Assembly (NCBI RefSeq): GCF_000382265.1
Contig: NZ_KB907978.1
Coordinates: 1-64,000 of the forward strand
Length of the DNA: 64,000 bases
Source: Yoonia vestfoldensis DSM 16212
Lineage (GTDB): Bacteria; Pseudomonadota; Alphaproteobacteria; Rhodobacterales; Rhodobacteraceae
Direction of reading: 5' to 3'
Position 1 is the first letter of the stretch; each line of letters starts with the position of its first letter. The position numbers and the translations under genes were made by a program. Shown one piece after another: positions 43,269-52,321 of the stretch. A model generated the notes under the pieces. It did no database searches, was not told where the DNA came from, and saw nothing but the letters and a program-made list of their open reading frames with translations.

Positions 43269-44045
43269 TTACACCGGATAATCCCGCACGAACACCCACG
43301 TATCCCCCTCGGACAACTCGGCGTCATACGCATACCCGCCGCTGGTGAAGTGCTTGATCCCCTCCGCCTTTGTCACACGGTTCTCCACGATGAACCGCGC
43401 CATGGCCCCCCTCGCGCGTTTGGCGAAAAAGCTGACGATACGGGGTTTGTCGTCTTTGACTTCCATGAAACTGGGGGTGATGACGCGCAGTTTCAGCGCC
43501 TTGCGGTCGACGGCGCCGAAATATTCCTGACTGGCGCAGTTGATCAGCGTATCGGTCCCGACCTGCGCCGCTCGCGCGTTCAGCGCCTTGGCGATGGTGT
43601 CGCCCCAATACTCATAAAGCGACCCGCCGCGCCACGTTTTCAGCTTGCTGCCCATTTCCAGACGGTAGGGCTGGATCGCATCAAGCGGGCGCAGCAACCC
43701 GTAAAGCCCCGACAGGATACCCAGATGGTCCTGCGCCCATGCCAGATCATCCTCGGACAGGGTTTTCGCCTCCAAACCCTGATAGGTGTCCCCGTTAAAG
43801 GCAAGGGCCGCAGGTTTCACCGCATCAGCCGCAGGCTCGGCTGCGAAGGCACGGAAACGGTCGCGGTTCAGGCGGGCAAGGTCATCGGAAATCGACATCA
43901 GGCGTTTCAGATCGCCCAAACCCAGCCCGCGCGCGGTTTTCGCGAGACGGACGGCATCATCCTGAAAGGCGGGCGCGGTGGCGTCCACCTTGACGGGGTC
44001 CATATCAAGGGACTTGGCGGGAGAGATCACAACAAGCATCGGCAC
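43269..44045 (-). CDS. yaaA: peroxide stress protein YaaA (DUF328/UPF0246)
   Basis: A 258-residue cytoplasmic protein of the YaaA family, which limits free iron and DNA damage under hydrogen peroxide. Signature segments are MLVVISPAKSLDM at the start, ALAFNGDTYQGLEA, LGILSGLYGLLRPLDAIQPYRLEMG, INCASQEYFGAV and FFAKRARGAMARFIVENRV. Full family length of about 258. It stands as a single gene upstream of a stem-loop. Confidence 0.95.
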   Translation of the reverse strand: MPMLVVISPAKSLDMDPVKVDATAPAFQDDAVRLAKTARGLGLGDLKRLMSISDDLARLNRDRFRAFAAEPAADAVKPAALAFNGDTYQGLEAKTLSEDDLAWAQDHLGILSGLYGLLRPLDAIQPYRLEMGSKLKTWRGGSLYEYWGDTIAKALNARAAQVGTDTLINCASQEYFGAVDRKALKLRVITPSFMEVKDDKPRIVSFFAKRARGAMARFIVENRVTKAEGIKHFTSGGYAYDAELSEGDTWVFVRDYPV

Positions 44046-44115
44046 ATCCTACTGTCTTTGCGAAGCGATGTAACATGGTGGCGGGCGATGACCAGCCCAG
44101 CCATGCGATGCGGTG

Positions 44116-44442
44116 TCAGTTCAACTGAACCTGCAACGGGTAATGCCCATCCTCGAACGGGCCGAACATTTCATCCAGATCGGGATGATCGACAGGTTCG
44201 CCCGAATGATCCGCGACAAGGTTCTGTTCGGACACGTAGGCCACATAAAAACTTTGCTCGTTCTCGGCCAGCAGGTGGTAATAGGGCTGATCCTTGATCG
44301 GGCGGCTGTCTTCGGGAATGGCGTTGTACCATTCGTCTGTGTTGGCGAACATCGCGTCCACATCGAAAATCACCCCGCGAAACGGATGTTTGCGGTGGCG
44401 GACAACCTGTCCCAAATGATACTTCGCGTGCTTTTTCAGCAT
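44116..44442 (-). CDS. hspQ: heat shock protein HspQ
   Basis: A 108-residue hemimethylated-DNA-binding/HspQ (YccV-like) family protein. HspQ is a specificity factor for the Lon protease and also slows DnaA turnover in enterobacteria. The conserved core reads KYHLGQVVRHRKHPFRGVIF, DVDAMFANTDEWYNAIP, KDQPYYHLLAEN and YVSEQNLVAD. I start at MLKKHAKYHLGQ because the family begins there; 25 further codons upstream are open but unconserved. Confidence 0.92.
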   Translation of the reverse strand: MLKKHAKYHLGQVVRHRKHPFRGVIFDVDAMFANTDEWYNAIPEDSRPIKDQPYYHLLAENEQSFYVAYVSEQNLVADHSGEPVDHPDLDEMFGPFEDGHYPLQVQLN

Positions 44443-44639
44443 GATTTGCGCCCTTCCAGACCCGTATATGGGTTTTTCGGTGCCAGAGTCCACGCCTGAC
44501 GAGACGGTATCAATCACCGCACTCCGGTGGGTTTCCGCCCATTTCCACTGAAAATGTGATGTTGAAGGCCCGCCTTAGGCATTTCCAGATCGGTCCGGGC
44601 ACGCTATGGTGTAAAAAAACAAAACATGGCGACGGGCGA

Positions 44640-45230
44640 ATGAGCAGATATCTCCGGGCGCTGGCACTTTTGGTGTTCCTTGGCAGCTGTGGCAGCAGTT
44701 CGGGGAACTTCTCGGCGCCGCGCAATCTTGACGACGCATGCAGCATCGCGAGCGAGCGACCGCATTATTTCCGGGCCTTCCAGGCGGCAGAGCGCAAGCA
44801 TGGCGTACCGGTGCCGACGATGATGGCGATGATGTATCAGGAAAGCAAATTCATCGGCGATATCCGCCCGCCGCATACCTATGCGCTGGGGGTCATCCCG
44901 ATCGGGCGGCAGTCGTCCGCGCTGGGCTATAGTCAGGCGTTGGACGGCACCTGGGAAGAGTACCAGCAAGAAGTCGGCGGATCGCGCGCTCGACGCGACG
45001 ATATCGGCGATGCCACCGATTTCATGGGCTGGTACATGACCAAGACGGTCGCCGAAACCGGGGTGCCTCTGAACGATACGCGCAACCAGTATCTGGCCTA
45101 TCATGACGGGCGGCAGGGCTTTCTGCGCGGCACGTGGCGATCAAAGGCCTGGTTGATCCGCATCGCGGGCGAGGTGGATTCGCGGGCGGTCATGTACGAC
45201 GCGCAATTGCGCAGTTGCCGTCGGCGGTGA
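44640..45230 (+). CDS. SLT-type lytic transglycosylase lipoprotein
   Basis: A 196-residue protein with a lipoprotein signal, MSRYLRALALLVFLGSC, lipidated at the Cys of LGSC. The rest is a soluble lytic transglycosylase-like fold with the catalytic Glu in MMAMMYQESKFIGD, then ALGYSQALDGTWEEYQ and YLAYHDGRQGFLRGTW. It would cleave peptidoglycan glycan strands at the outer membrane. The frame is open upstream, but only ATG 44640 gives the lipobox spacing. Its stop overlaps the GTG start of the next gene. Confidence 0.85.
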   Translation: MSRYLRALALLVFLGSCGSSSGNFSAPRNLDDACSIASERPHYFRAFQAAERKHGVPVPTMMAMMYQESKFIGDIRPPHTYALGVIPIGRQSSALGYSQALDGTWEEYQQEVGGSRARRDDIGDATDFMGWYMTKTVAETGVPLNDTRNQYLAYHDGRQGFLRGTWRSKAWLIRIAGEVDSRAVMYDAQLRSCRRR

Positions 45231-45868
45231 CATCGGGCACACGCACCTTGCGGGCATGGCCCGGCTGTTTCGCAGCGGCGCTGTTGGCAATGTCGGTGGC
45301 AGGCCCCGCGGTCGCGGCCACCGTCAGTTGCCACACCACTATCGACGGGCAACCATACCAGATATTCTACAACGACGCAGAGCCCTATTATTCGTCGTTC
45401 CGCGAGCGGATCTTCAGTCGCGACAACTGTCCCGGCGCCGTCGTCATCGCCTTTCTGACCCCGGAACTGACGCCGGAAGAAAGGGAAGTCTTCTGCGCCA
45501 ACTATGACCCGCGCACCAAAAGCCACTCCTTGCCCGCCCAAGGGCCGCGTGATGCCTATGGTCGCTGCGTCGCGCCGTCACGCACCTGTCGCGTCGTGAA
45601 CGCAACCAAGGACCAGGCGCTCGAAATCGTGGGGCTGGGTGAGGACGCGCAAAGCGGCACGCTGACCGACAGGATGTCGTCGACCATGTCGGCCGTCACG
45701 CACAGTTCTGGCGCGCTGATCCTGTCGGGAAATGCGGGGACGATCGCAGGCCTTCTGCCCTCTGCGGGGAACGCTGTCGGCACGGCGTTGGCCACCCCAT
45801 CGTTGCTGGCGGGGGCTGCCGCGAGTATCGTCGTGATCGGTGGTGCAGTCTATCTTTGCGGTGACTGA
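45227..45868 (+). CDS. exported Cys-containing protein of unknown function
   Basis: A 213-residue protein with a signal peptide (hydrophobic CFAAALLAMSVAGPAVA, cleavage before ATVSC). The mature N-terminal half has paired Cys positions (ATVSCHTT, SRDNCPGA, EVFCANY, GRCVAPSRTCRVV) in a compact domain; the C-terminal half is Gly/Ala/Ser-rich and ends in a hydrophobic stretch LLAGAAASIVVIGGAVYLCGD that may insert in a membrane. No family recognised. GTG start coupled to the transglycosylase gene (GTGA), so a cell-envelope role is a reasonable guess. Confidence 0.72.
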   Translation: MTSGTRTLRAWPGCFAAALLAMSVAGPAVAATVSCHTTIDGQPYQIFYNDAEPYYSSFRERIFSRDNCPGAVVIAFLTPELTPEEREVFCANYDPRTKSHSLPAQGPRDAYGRCVAPSRTCRVVNATKDQALEIVGLGEDAQSGTLTDRMSSTMSAVTHSSGALILSGNAGTIAGLLPSAGNAVGTALATPSLLAGAAASIVVIGGAVYLCGD

Positions 45869-45978
45869 CGCTGTCGCGGACCGCTTTGGCCGACCGAACC
45901 GCGCGACGCAGACCTATCGGCGTCGCGACGGATGCACAGAGCGCGCGAACCAAAGGCCGCCCCCTGCCCGTCCGCCGT

Positions 45979-46587
45979 TTATTCCAGACCGCGCCTGCGC
46001 ATTTCCGCGTTGATATTGAACATGATATCAGCGATCTGTCCGCCGGTTTGCAGATCGTTCAGGATCAGCGTTGTCTGATTGCCAACATCATCGGTGATGA
46101 TCCACTGCCGAAGTTCGACCGGGTTTGCCGTGAAAACCATCTGGATATTGCCATATTGCGGATTGTCCGGGTCCTGTGCCGTGATCGTCGTGGTTGTGCC
46201 ATCCGACGTCGTGCCAGTCACCATCCGCGCTGCACTCAGATTGACATTGCGTTGCAGGATGATGTTCAGCGGGGTCTGGTTCAGCGGATACCTGTCAGGC
46301 CCCGTGTTTGACCTTGGATCGAAAATCCCCAATTGTCCGCCACTGGCCAGAACCAGCGATTCCTCTGGGGGGTTGTATTCAAACCGGATGCGGCCGGGGC
46401 GTTTGATGTAAATCTGCCCAGTAGACAGGGTGCCGTCAGCATTGATCTGGGTGAACCCGCCTTGCGCGGTCTGCAACTGGTTCAGATAATCCGAAATCTG
46501 TGGCAGCGTCAGCTGCTGCGCCGAGACGGCGACCGCATAGACCGACAGGACGAAGGTCAGAAAAAGGGTGATGATGCGCGTTTTCAT
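45979..46587 (-). CDS. lolA: outer-membrane lipoprotein carrier LolA-like protein
   Basis: A 202-residue periplasmic protein with signal peptide ending VAVSAQ. The LolA half-barrel signatures are present: LNQLQTAQGGFTQINADGTL, GQIYIKRPGRIRFEYNPPEE and SLVLASGGQLGIFDPRSN. LolA ferries lipoproteins from LolCDE to the outer membrane. The segment before the C-terminus (VGNQTTLILNDLQTGGQIAD) matches the family end. It stands alone. Confidence 0.92.
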   Translation of the reverse strand: MKTRIITLFLTFVLSVYAVAVSAQQLTLPQISDYLNQLQTAQGGFTQINADGTLSTGQIYIKRPGRIRFEYNPPEESLVLASGGQLGIFDPRSNTGPDRYPLNQTPLNIILQRNVNLSAARMVTGTTSDGTTTTITAQDPDNPQYGNIQMVFTANPVELRQWIITDDVGNQTTLILNDLQTGGQIADIMFNINAEMRRRGLE

Positions 46588-46659
46588 GTGCTGTACCTAT
46601 GTAGCTTCGGCCGCTTTTGCAGCCTCTGGATGCCGACCACAACAGCAGGTATGCCCGCG

Positions 46660-47796
46660 CTAGGCGATATCATGCCGGATGTTTGCGGATAGCGGCCTGA
46701 TCTGCAAGGACGTGTCCAACACAAACAGGTCATTGGCGAAACGCCCGTCGACCCGTCCCAGATGCGGTTTGGCCAAGAGCGCCGCCGGTGCGGTGATCGC
46801 CATATGCAACGCCTCTTCCAAGGGCAGGCCCACGTGTGCCACCAGCCTTTGTACGCCTGACAGCATGGTGGCATGGGCGCCCGCGAGGTTGCCTTCGGGA
46901 TTGACGAGGCGGCCATCGCGCAGATGGATCCTTTGGCCATAGAGGTCGAAATGATCCGGCCCGCCCACGGTCGGCATGGCATCCGACACCAGCACCATCC
47001 GCCCGCAGACAGGGCGCGCCCGACAGGCCAGCGCTACCATCTCATCGGCGACATGGACCCCGTCGCAGATGATCCCGACATAGGCGTCGCTGTTGATTGC
47101 GGCGCCGACCAGCCCCGGTGCGCGCCCCTCCATCTGGGACATGGCATTATAGAGATGCGTGACCGACCGCGCGCCTGCTGCGAAAGCGGCCCCAACCTGA
47201 CCTGCATCGGCATCCGAATGGCCCAAAGACACGATCACACCCAGCGCCACGAGTGCTGCGATCCGGTCGGGGGGCACCACCTCTGGCGCGAGTGTCATCA
47301 TCACGGTCACATCGGCCGCTCGCAGGCCCTGTACAATCTGCATGGTAACATCGTCGAAGGGGCGCAGATGCGCGGCGGCATGGGTCCCCCTGCGGGCATG
47401 TGCGATATGCGGACCTTCGATATGCAATCCGGCGGCACCGCACAGGGTGCGCAAGGCGACCACGGCTTGTGCGGCTTGCGCCAGAACCTCGGGCGCATCA
47501 GTGATGATGGTCGGCATCAACGCGACCGTGCCAAAGCGACGATGAGCGGCAGCGATCGTCATCAGCCCCGGCAAGGACGGCGATTGGTTGAACAGCATGC
47601 CACCGCCGCCATTGACCTGCAGATCGACGAAGCCGGGGGTCAGGACCCCCTGCACGGCGCGCTGCGGCTGGTCAGGCGGGACGTCGGCCAGACCACAAAC
47701 TGCCGTTACTTGCCCGCCAGCGATGCAGACCGCCTTGCCATCGAGCAATTGGCCGCCATCGAAAATCTGGGTCGGGATGATCCATCCGTCAGTCAT
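46660..47796 (-). CDS. nagA: N-acetylglucosamine-6-phosphate deacetylase
   Basis: A 378-residue amidohydrolase-fold enzyme that removes acetate from GlcNAc-6-phosphate in amino-sugar and peptidoglycan recycling. GVLTPGFVDLQVNGGGGMLF, LHIEGPHIAHARRGTHAA (metal Glu), VSLGHSDADAGQ, VTHLYNAMSQMEGRAPG (metal His) and LVSDAMPTVGG (catalytic Asp) are in order. I start at MTDGWIIPTQIFDG; 28 extra upstream codons overlap the kinase gene and are not conserved. It overlaps the ROK kinase gene by 8 bp, which gives the metabolic order kinase then deacetylase. Confidence 0.93.
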   Translation of the reverse strand: MTDGWIIPTQIFDGGQLLDGKAVCIAGGQVTAVCGLADVPPDQPQRAVQGVLTPGFVDLQVNGGGGMLFNQSPSLPGLMTIAAAHRRFGTVALMPTIITDAPEVLAQAAQAVVALRTLCGAAGLHIEGPHIAHARRGTHAAAHLRPFDDVTMQIVQGLRAADVTVMMTLAPEVVPPDRIAALVALGVIVSLGHSDADAGQVGAAFAAGARSVTHLYNAMSQMEGRAPGLVGAAINSDAYVGIICDGVHVADEMVALACRARPVCGRMVLVSDAMPTVGGPDHFDLYGQRIHLRDGRLVNPEGNLAGAHATMLSGVQRLVAHVGLPLEEALHMAITAPAALLAKPHLGRVDGRFANDLFVLDTSLQIRPLSANIRHDIA

Positions 47797-48697
47797 TTGC
47801 CACCCGCCATGCTGCATGGGCCGCGCCGCGCGCGCCGCTTGTCGCCCCACCCTCGGCGCGCAGGATGACGGGGCTGCCAAAGCCCGCGAACTGCGCCCGG
47901 GCCAACGCCACCGTCAAATCCATCGACACCTCCGGAATGTCCGACATGCCACCACCCAGCACGATGCAGTCGGGATCGACCGTCAGCGTCAGCGTCTGGA
48001 TCAAATCGGCGGTCAGGGCGCACCAGACATGCCAGACCGCTTGCAGCGCAGGATCGGACGCACGCGCGGCGACGATCTGTGGGGCCGTCAGGTCGAGTCC
48101 GGCCATCGCCTTGGCCAGGCGAGCCAAGCCAGCGCCGCTGATCAAGGTCTCGATGCAGCCGCGCCGCCCGCAAGGGCAATCGATGATCGGCAGGCCAAGG
48201 CCCTGCACCAGATGCGCGGCGGCGGATATATGGCCGACTTCGCCAGCCGTGCCCGACGGACCTGTCTGCAAATGCCCGTCGCGGACGTGACCGCCACCGA
48301 CACCCGTGCCCAGCACCAGCGCGAATACCGACGAAAACGGGCGACCTGCGCCAAAGACCGCCTCGGACAAGGCCAGCGCGCGGCTGTCGTTGAGATAGGT
48401 CACAGGACGGGCCAGCGCATTTGACAGATGCGTTGGGAGCGGCTGGCCGTGCGCCGCGAGATTGGCCGCGAGCACACATTCGTCGCGTGGATTGACCGCG
48501 CCGGCCGCACCGATGCCGACGGCGACCGGAACACCCGCCCGCAAATCGGCCCATGCCACCAGGTCTAGAAGGGTTTGCAGCAATGCAGGATAGGTCGCAG
48601 GCGTATCGACCCGGCTGCGATCAAGCAGCCGCCAGTCCTCAGCAAAAAGCTGTGCCTCGATCTTGGTGCCGCCCAGATCGACGCCAAGCGCCATCAT
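47789..48697 (-). CDS. nagK: N-acetylglucosamine kinase (ROK family)
   Basis: A 302-residue sugar kinase. LGVDLGGTKIEAQL is the ATP-phosphate loop, GIGAAGAVNP and NDSRALALSEAVFGAG follow, VLGTGVGGGHVRDG is the ROK signature, and CPCGRRGCIET is the zinc motif. It phosphorylates free N-acetylglucosamine for the neighbouring deacetylase. Two adjacent ATGs (48697 and 48694) can start it. Sugar choice is inferred from linkage with nagA; transport genes for GlcNAc are not nearby, so a recycling role is likely. Confidence 0.88.
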   Translation of the reverse strand: MMALGVDLGGTKIEAQLFAEDWRLLDRSRVDTPATYPALLQTLLDLVAWADLRAGVPVAVGIGAAGAVNPRDECVLAANLAAHGQPLPTHLSNALARPVTYLNDSRALALSEAVFGAGRPFSSVFALVLGTGVGGGHVRDGHLQTGPSGTAGEVGHISAAAHLVQGLGLPIIDCPCGRRGCIETLISGAGLARLAKAMAGLDLTAPQIVAARASDPALQAVWHVWCALTADLIQTLTLTVDPDCIVLGGGMSDIPEVSMDLTVALARAQFAGFGSPVILRAEGGATSGARGAAHAAWRVAND

Positions 48698-48817
48698 CGG
48701 GGCAACCCCGCGCCAGAGGAATGGAAACAAGCGTTCATGCCGATTACTGATGACGCAAAGCAGATGCGGCGGCAAGCGCGGGCCGTATCCCGATCGGGCA
48801 TTGGTGCAGATGCATCG

Positions 48818-50410
48818 CTATTTGACCCAGACTTCGATCCGGCTGTGCGCCGGTCCTGCGACATGCCCTTCATAGCAGGTCGTACGCGAAACACCGCCGA
48901 ACCCGGTCGATGTCACGGTCAGACCATTGGCCGCAAGGACCGTGGGCGCGAAGGCGCTGAAAGCGGCAGCCATCGCTGCGGCAGCCCCCGCCGATCGGTC
49001 AACCGCATCCAGCGCGCCCGCCTCGCTGTCCCCGAAACCCGCAAAAATGACCTGCCGTCCCGCATATTCGGGCTGCGCCAGCACCGTGGCGAGGTTGTGC
49101 ATCATCGCCCTGTTCCACGCACCCTCGGCACCGCTTGCCGGACCGCCGGACATTGTCGGTGTCAGCCGTTCCGCCTCGGACAAGGTCTGGAACATCCGGG
49201 CGGCGACGGGGCGCTCCTCCGGTGCGGGGTTGGCAGTCAGAAGGGCGGTCAGCCGGATATTGCGATCAACGGGGGCCTGGACACGTGCCGCGTGAACGAT
49301 GAAACTATCGCGCGCGAGAAGATCCTGTACAGCCTTTGACGTCGCGAAATCGAAAACCTCCGCGGGCAGCGATGTGGCCGCAGGCATGTCAAAGCGGGCG
49401 ACGACGGGCCCGACCAGTGGATAATCCCCTGAAACGATGTTGAAATCCGTGGGCGCCACCGCGATACCACACGGGCCCGCAACAGGCAGAACCCGCGCCG
49501 ACCCCGCATTGCCCACGTTCACGACGCTGATGCTGCCTGCGAACCCGCTGATCGCAGCGGCGATGCTGGCTTCGTCGGCCATCGTCAGGACATTGTCGGC
49601 GATGGCTTTCCCCGCGGGGGCCATGACGACCGCAATAAATTCGTCGCGCACTTCGGAGGTCATCGGCAGTTGCAACGGCAGCACGGTCAGGTCCGCTCCG
49701 CCGATCTGCGCCCAATTCGTGATTTCGCCCGCGTAAATCCCGGCCAGGTCGTCCATCGTGATCGCGTCGACGCCGACATCAGTCGCCGTGACGACCGCGA
49801 AGGCGCGCAGCCCGATCATCTGCTGGCGCGGCGCAGCCGCCAAGGCCCAGCCGGATGGTCCGACATATTCCTGTTCTGCACTGCCCGCCAGCGATGTCGT
49901 GACCAGTGCGATATCGCCATCCTGATCGGGTGCCGCGATCGAAAGGGTCGCCTGTGCATCGCCTGCCGCATCTGCGAGGGTCAGGGTCCCGGCCCCGTCG
50001 ATCTCGACGGATGTATCGGTCTTTCCAGCCACGGCAAAGGCCCCCGAGAGACTGCGATAGGCCGCTTCGTAGGATGGCACGCCAAAGCTGATCGACAGGA
50101 TGTCCGCAGCAGCCGCGGAATCTGCCTGCGTTTCGTCGACAACTCCGGCAAAGTCATCCGCCGTCAGACCGAATGTATTGGTCGCCAAAGTCTCGGTGCA
50201 GCCCGCGCCGTAGCACACCACACCCGATGCCGGCACACTGACGGGCCCGACGGTCGACTGGATCGTGACCATGGTCCCGTTGAATCCGATGATCTCGCCC
50301 TCGACGCTGATGAAATTGTCGGACGACCGCAATTCGACGACCTGCGCGGTCAGAACGGTCGGCGCAACGCTACAAATCAAGGCGGTCGTGAGGCTTTTCA
50401 ACAATGTCAT
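48818..50410 (-). CDS. periplasmic phosphate-binding-like / OmpA-like chimera
   Basis: A 530-residue exported protein (signal peptide MTLLKSLTTALICSVAPTVL, then TAQ). Three parts are visible: a short beta domain (GEIIGFNGTMVTIQSTVGPV, residues 30-70), a PstS/PBP-like domain with DDLAGIYAGEITNWAQIGG, the segment typical of phosphate-binding proteins, and a C-terminal OmpA-like domain (VIFAGFGDSEAG ... VTSTGFGGVSR ... HSRIEVWVK). OmpA-like domains bind peptidoglycan, so it may be a wall-tethered sensor or scavenger rather than a transporter component; no pstCAB genes are near. Similar chimeras occur in roseobacters in my recollection. Confidence 0.82.
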   Translation of the reverse strand: MTLLKSLTTALICSVAPTVLTAQVVELRSSDNFISVEGEIIGFNGTMVTIQSTVGPVSVPASGVVCYGAGCTETLATNTFGLTADDFAGVVDETQADSAAAADILSISFGVPSYEAAYRSLSGAFAVAGKTDTSVEIDGAGTLTLADAAGDAQATLSIAAPDQDGDIALVTTSLAGSAEQEYVGPSGWALAAAPRQQMIGLRAFAVVTATDVGVDAITMDDLAGIYAGEITNWAQIGGADLTVLPLQLPMTSEVRDEFIAVVMAPAGKAIADNVLTMADEASIAAAISGFAGSISVVNVGNAGSARVLPVAGPCGIAVAPTDFNIVSGDYPLVGPVVARFDMPAATSLPAEVFDFATSKAVQDLLARDSFIVHAARVQAPVDRNIRLTALLTANPAPEERPVAARMFQTLSEAERLTPTMSGGPASGAEGAWNRAMMHNLATVLAQPEYAGRQVIFAGFGDSEAGALDAVDRSAGAAAAMAAAFSAFAPTVLAANGLTVTSTGFGGVSRTTCYEGHVAGPAHSRIEVWVK

Positions 50411-50478
50411 CGGTCGCTCCTGTCGGTGGTCGCCGCGCAAAGTGCGGCGGTCTTTCTCCGCCTCAGACCAGAGCAAGC

Positions 50479-50493
50479 AATTTTGGCAAAATT
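50479..50493 (-). terminator. short AT-rich stem-loop downstream of ttcA
   Basis: AATTTT-GGC-AAAATT lies about 70 bp beyond the ttcA stop and before the chimera gene. It resembles the 11-bp hairpin after the DUF3833 gene (52045), which has the same AATTTT-GCC-AAAATT core. Confidence 0.45.
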
Positions 50494-50559
50494 TGGATGA
50501 TCTGCACGAAAAGGCCAAATTGTCGGCCCAGCCGCAACAATGTCGGCGGCGTGGCCCGT

Positions 50560-51420
50560 CTAGCCGGATTGGTCCGCCGACGGGGTGCCCAACGCAAGCC
50601 CCGCGAAGTCGAACAACTTGGGATCCAAAAGATGGGACGGGCGTGCGTTCATCAAAGACCGGAACATCACCTGTCTGCGCCCGGGGCTGTTGCGTTCCCA
50701 GCCATCGAGGATCTGCTTGACCTGCTGGCGCTGCAAGCCGTCCTGTGATCCGCACAGATCACAGGGGATGATGGGATATTTCATCGCCTGCGCGAATTTT
50801 TCGCAATCCACCTCGGGCACATGGGCCAGCGGGCGATAGAGAAACAGATCACCTTCCTCGTTGACCAGCTTCGGCGGCATCGTGGCCAGACGCCCGCCAT
50901 GGAACAGGTTCATGAAGAAGGTTTCCAGAATATCGTCGCGGTGGTGGCCCAGCACGACGGCGGAACAGCCTTCTTCGCGCGCGACGCGGTACAGGTTGCC
51001 GCGCCGCAGCCGCGAGCACAACGCGCAGAACGTCCGACCCGCCGGCACCTTGTCCATCACGATGGAATAGGTGTCCTGATATTCGATCCGGTGCGGCACG
51101 CCCATCCGGGCCAGGAATTCGGGCAGAACAGTGGCAGGAAAACCGGGCTGGCCCTGATCGAGATTGCAGGCCAGCAGATCGACCGGCAGCAGCCCGCGCC
51201 ATTTCAGCTCATAGAGCACGGCCAGCAAGGTATAGCTGTCCTTGCCACCCGACAGGCAGACCAGCCATTTTGGCGTGGTCCCGTCCGTGCGGCGTTCGAT
51301 CATTCCATATTGTTCGATCGCTTCGCGCGTTTGGCGCACGATTCGTTTGCGGAGTTTCCTGAACTCCGTCGTGGTCGGCGCGCCTTCGAACAGCGGGTGT
51401 ATTTCAGTTTCATCCAGCAT
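50560..51420 (-). CDS. ttcA: tRNA 2-thiocytidine(32) synthetase TtcA
   Basis: A 286-residue PP-loop ATPase that thiolates C32 of certain tRNAs through an oxygen-sensitive [4Fe-4S] cluster. The PP loop is [12 protein letters not shown]; the cluster Cys pairs are CALCSR and [33 protein letters not shown] is the family signature. I start at [13 protein letters not shown]; 14 upstream codons are open. It substrates include arginine tRNAs in enterobacteria, and two tRNA-Arg genes happen to lie in the window. Confidence 0.95.
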   Translation of the reverse strand: MLDETEIHPLFEGAPTTTEFRKLRKRIVRQTREAIEQYGMIERRTDGTTPKWLVCLSGGKDSYTLLAVLYELKWRGLLPVDLLACNLDQGQPGFPATVLPEFLARMGVPHRIEYQDTYSIVMDKVPAGRTFCALCSRLRRGNLYRVAREEGCSAVVLGHHRDDILETFFMNLFHGGRLATMPPKLVNEEGDLFLYRPLAHVPEVDCEKFAQAMKYPIIPCDLCGSQDGLQRQQVKQILDGWERNSPGRRQVMFRSLMNARPSHLLDPKLFDFAGLALGTPSADQSG

Positions 51421-51507
51421 GGCTGCGATATGCCAGATCGCAACCACGCTGCCTAGAGGCATCCGAACCGGCCCGCCGGACGTATCAAGACAAAACCGGA
51501 GTTTGTC

Positions 51508-52044
51508 ATGCGCCTGATCATTATCGCCGCCGCCGCCTTGCTCGCTGCCTGCACGGGAAAGCCCTCTTTCGACGACCCCGCGCTGAGCGACAGGCAGTTG
51601 AATCTCGAGGAATTCTTTGACGGCGAACTGGTCGCCTATGGTCAGTTTCAGGATATCCTCGGCACCGTCCGGCGCAGTTTCGTCGTGAATATTGCAGGCG
51701 ACTGGGATGGCGAACGCCTGCGGCTGGTCGAGGATTTCGTCTATGAGGACGGGTCGACCGAACAGCGCATCTGGACGCTTGTCAAAACCGGGCCAGATAG
51801 CTGGGAAGGCACTGCGCCCGGCGTCATCGGTACGGCGACGGGGTTGGAACAGGGCGACAGGTTCAACTGGAAATATGAAATCGACCTGCCGGTACCGTCG
51901 GCGGATGGCACATCGGAAACCCTGCGGGTGAATTTCGATGACTGGATGTGGCTGCTCGCCGATGACCGCCTGTTGAACCTGGCCTATGTCAAGCGCTTTG
52001 GGTTCGACATCGGCACGGTCACCATTTCATTCGAGAGGTTGTGA
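51508..52044 (+). CDS. DUF3833-family lipoprotein
   Basis: A 178-residue lipoprotein: signal [15 protein letters not shown] with lipobox LAAC. The mature part has the DUF3833 pattern [40 protein letters not shown] and [20 protein letters not shown], predicting a lipocalin-like beta-barrel. No function is established for the family. It is divergent from ttcA and convergent with yidD across a pair of hairpins. Confidence 0.88.
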   Translation: MRLIIIAAAALLAACTGKPSFDDPALSDRQLNLEEFFDGELVAYGQFQDILGTVRRSFVVNIAGDWDGERLRLVEDFVYEDGSTEQRIWTLVKTGPDSWEGTAPGVIGTATGLEQGDRFNWKYEIDLPVPSADGTSETLRVNFDDWMWLLADDRLLNLAYVKRFGFDIGTVTISFERL

Positions 52045-52069
52045 CAAGAAATTTTGCCAAAATTTCTTG
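52045..52069 (+). terminator. intrinsic terminator hairpin after the DUF3833 gene
   Basis: CAAGAAATTTT-GCC-AAAATTTCTTG: a perfect 11-bp stem with a 3-nt GCC loop, starting at the base after the stop codon. It is one of two adjacent hairpins of the same architecture. Confidence 0.7.
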
Positions 52070-52076
52070 GAGGTGC

Positions 52077-52101
52077 GAAGATTTTTTGACAAAAAATCTT
52101 C
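52077..52101 (-). terminator. intrinsic terminator hairpin at the end of yidD
   Basis: GAAGATTTTTT-GAC-AAAAAATCTTC: a perfect 11-bp stem with a 3-nt loop, overlapping the last bases of the yidD stop codon on the minus strand. The internal T/A runs make it work in either direction. Together with the preceding hairpin it separates two convergent genes. Confidence 0.7.
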
Positions 52102-52321
52102 ACTCCGGAACGTTGTCGATACCGCTGCGACCCCATGGGTGGCAACGCAGGATGCGGCGGAACGCCAGCCAGCCGCCCTTGATGGCGCCGTGTTTTTCCA
52201 GTGCTTCCAGCGCATAGGCCGAACAGGTCGGATGATACCGGCAATTATGGCCGACCCATGGTGAAAAGATCAACCGATAGGCCCGCACGGGCAATGACAG
52301 GACATAGGCCAAGGGGGTCAT
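52100..52321 (-). CDS. yidD: membrane protein insertion efficiency factor YidD
   Basis: A 73-residue amphipathic protein with the YidD family core [20 protein letters not shown] followed by [27 protein letters not shown], including the conserved Cys residues. It aids YidC-dependent membrane insertion. Its ATG overlaps the rnpA stop (ATGA), the standard linkage. yidC is not next to it here. Confidence 0.95.
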   Translation of the reverse strand: MTPLAYVLSLPVRAYRLIFSPWVGHNCRYHPTCSAYALEALEKHGAIKGGWLAFRRILRCHPWGRSGIDNVPE

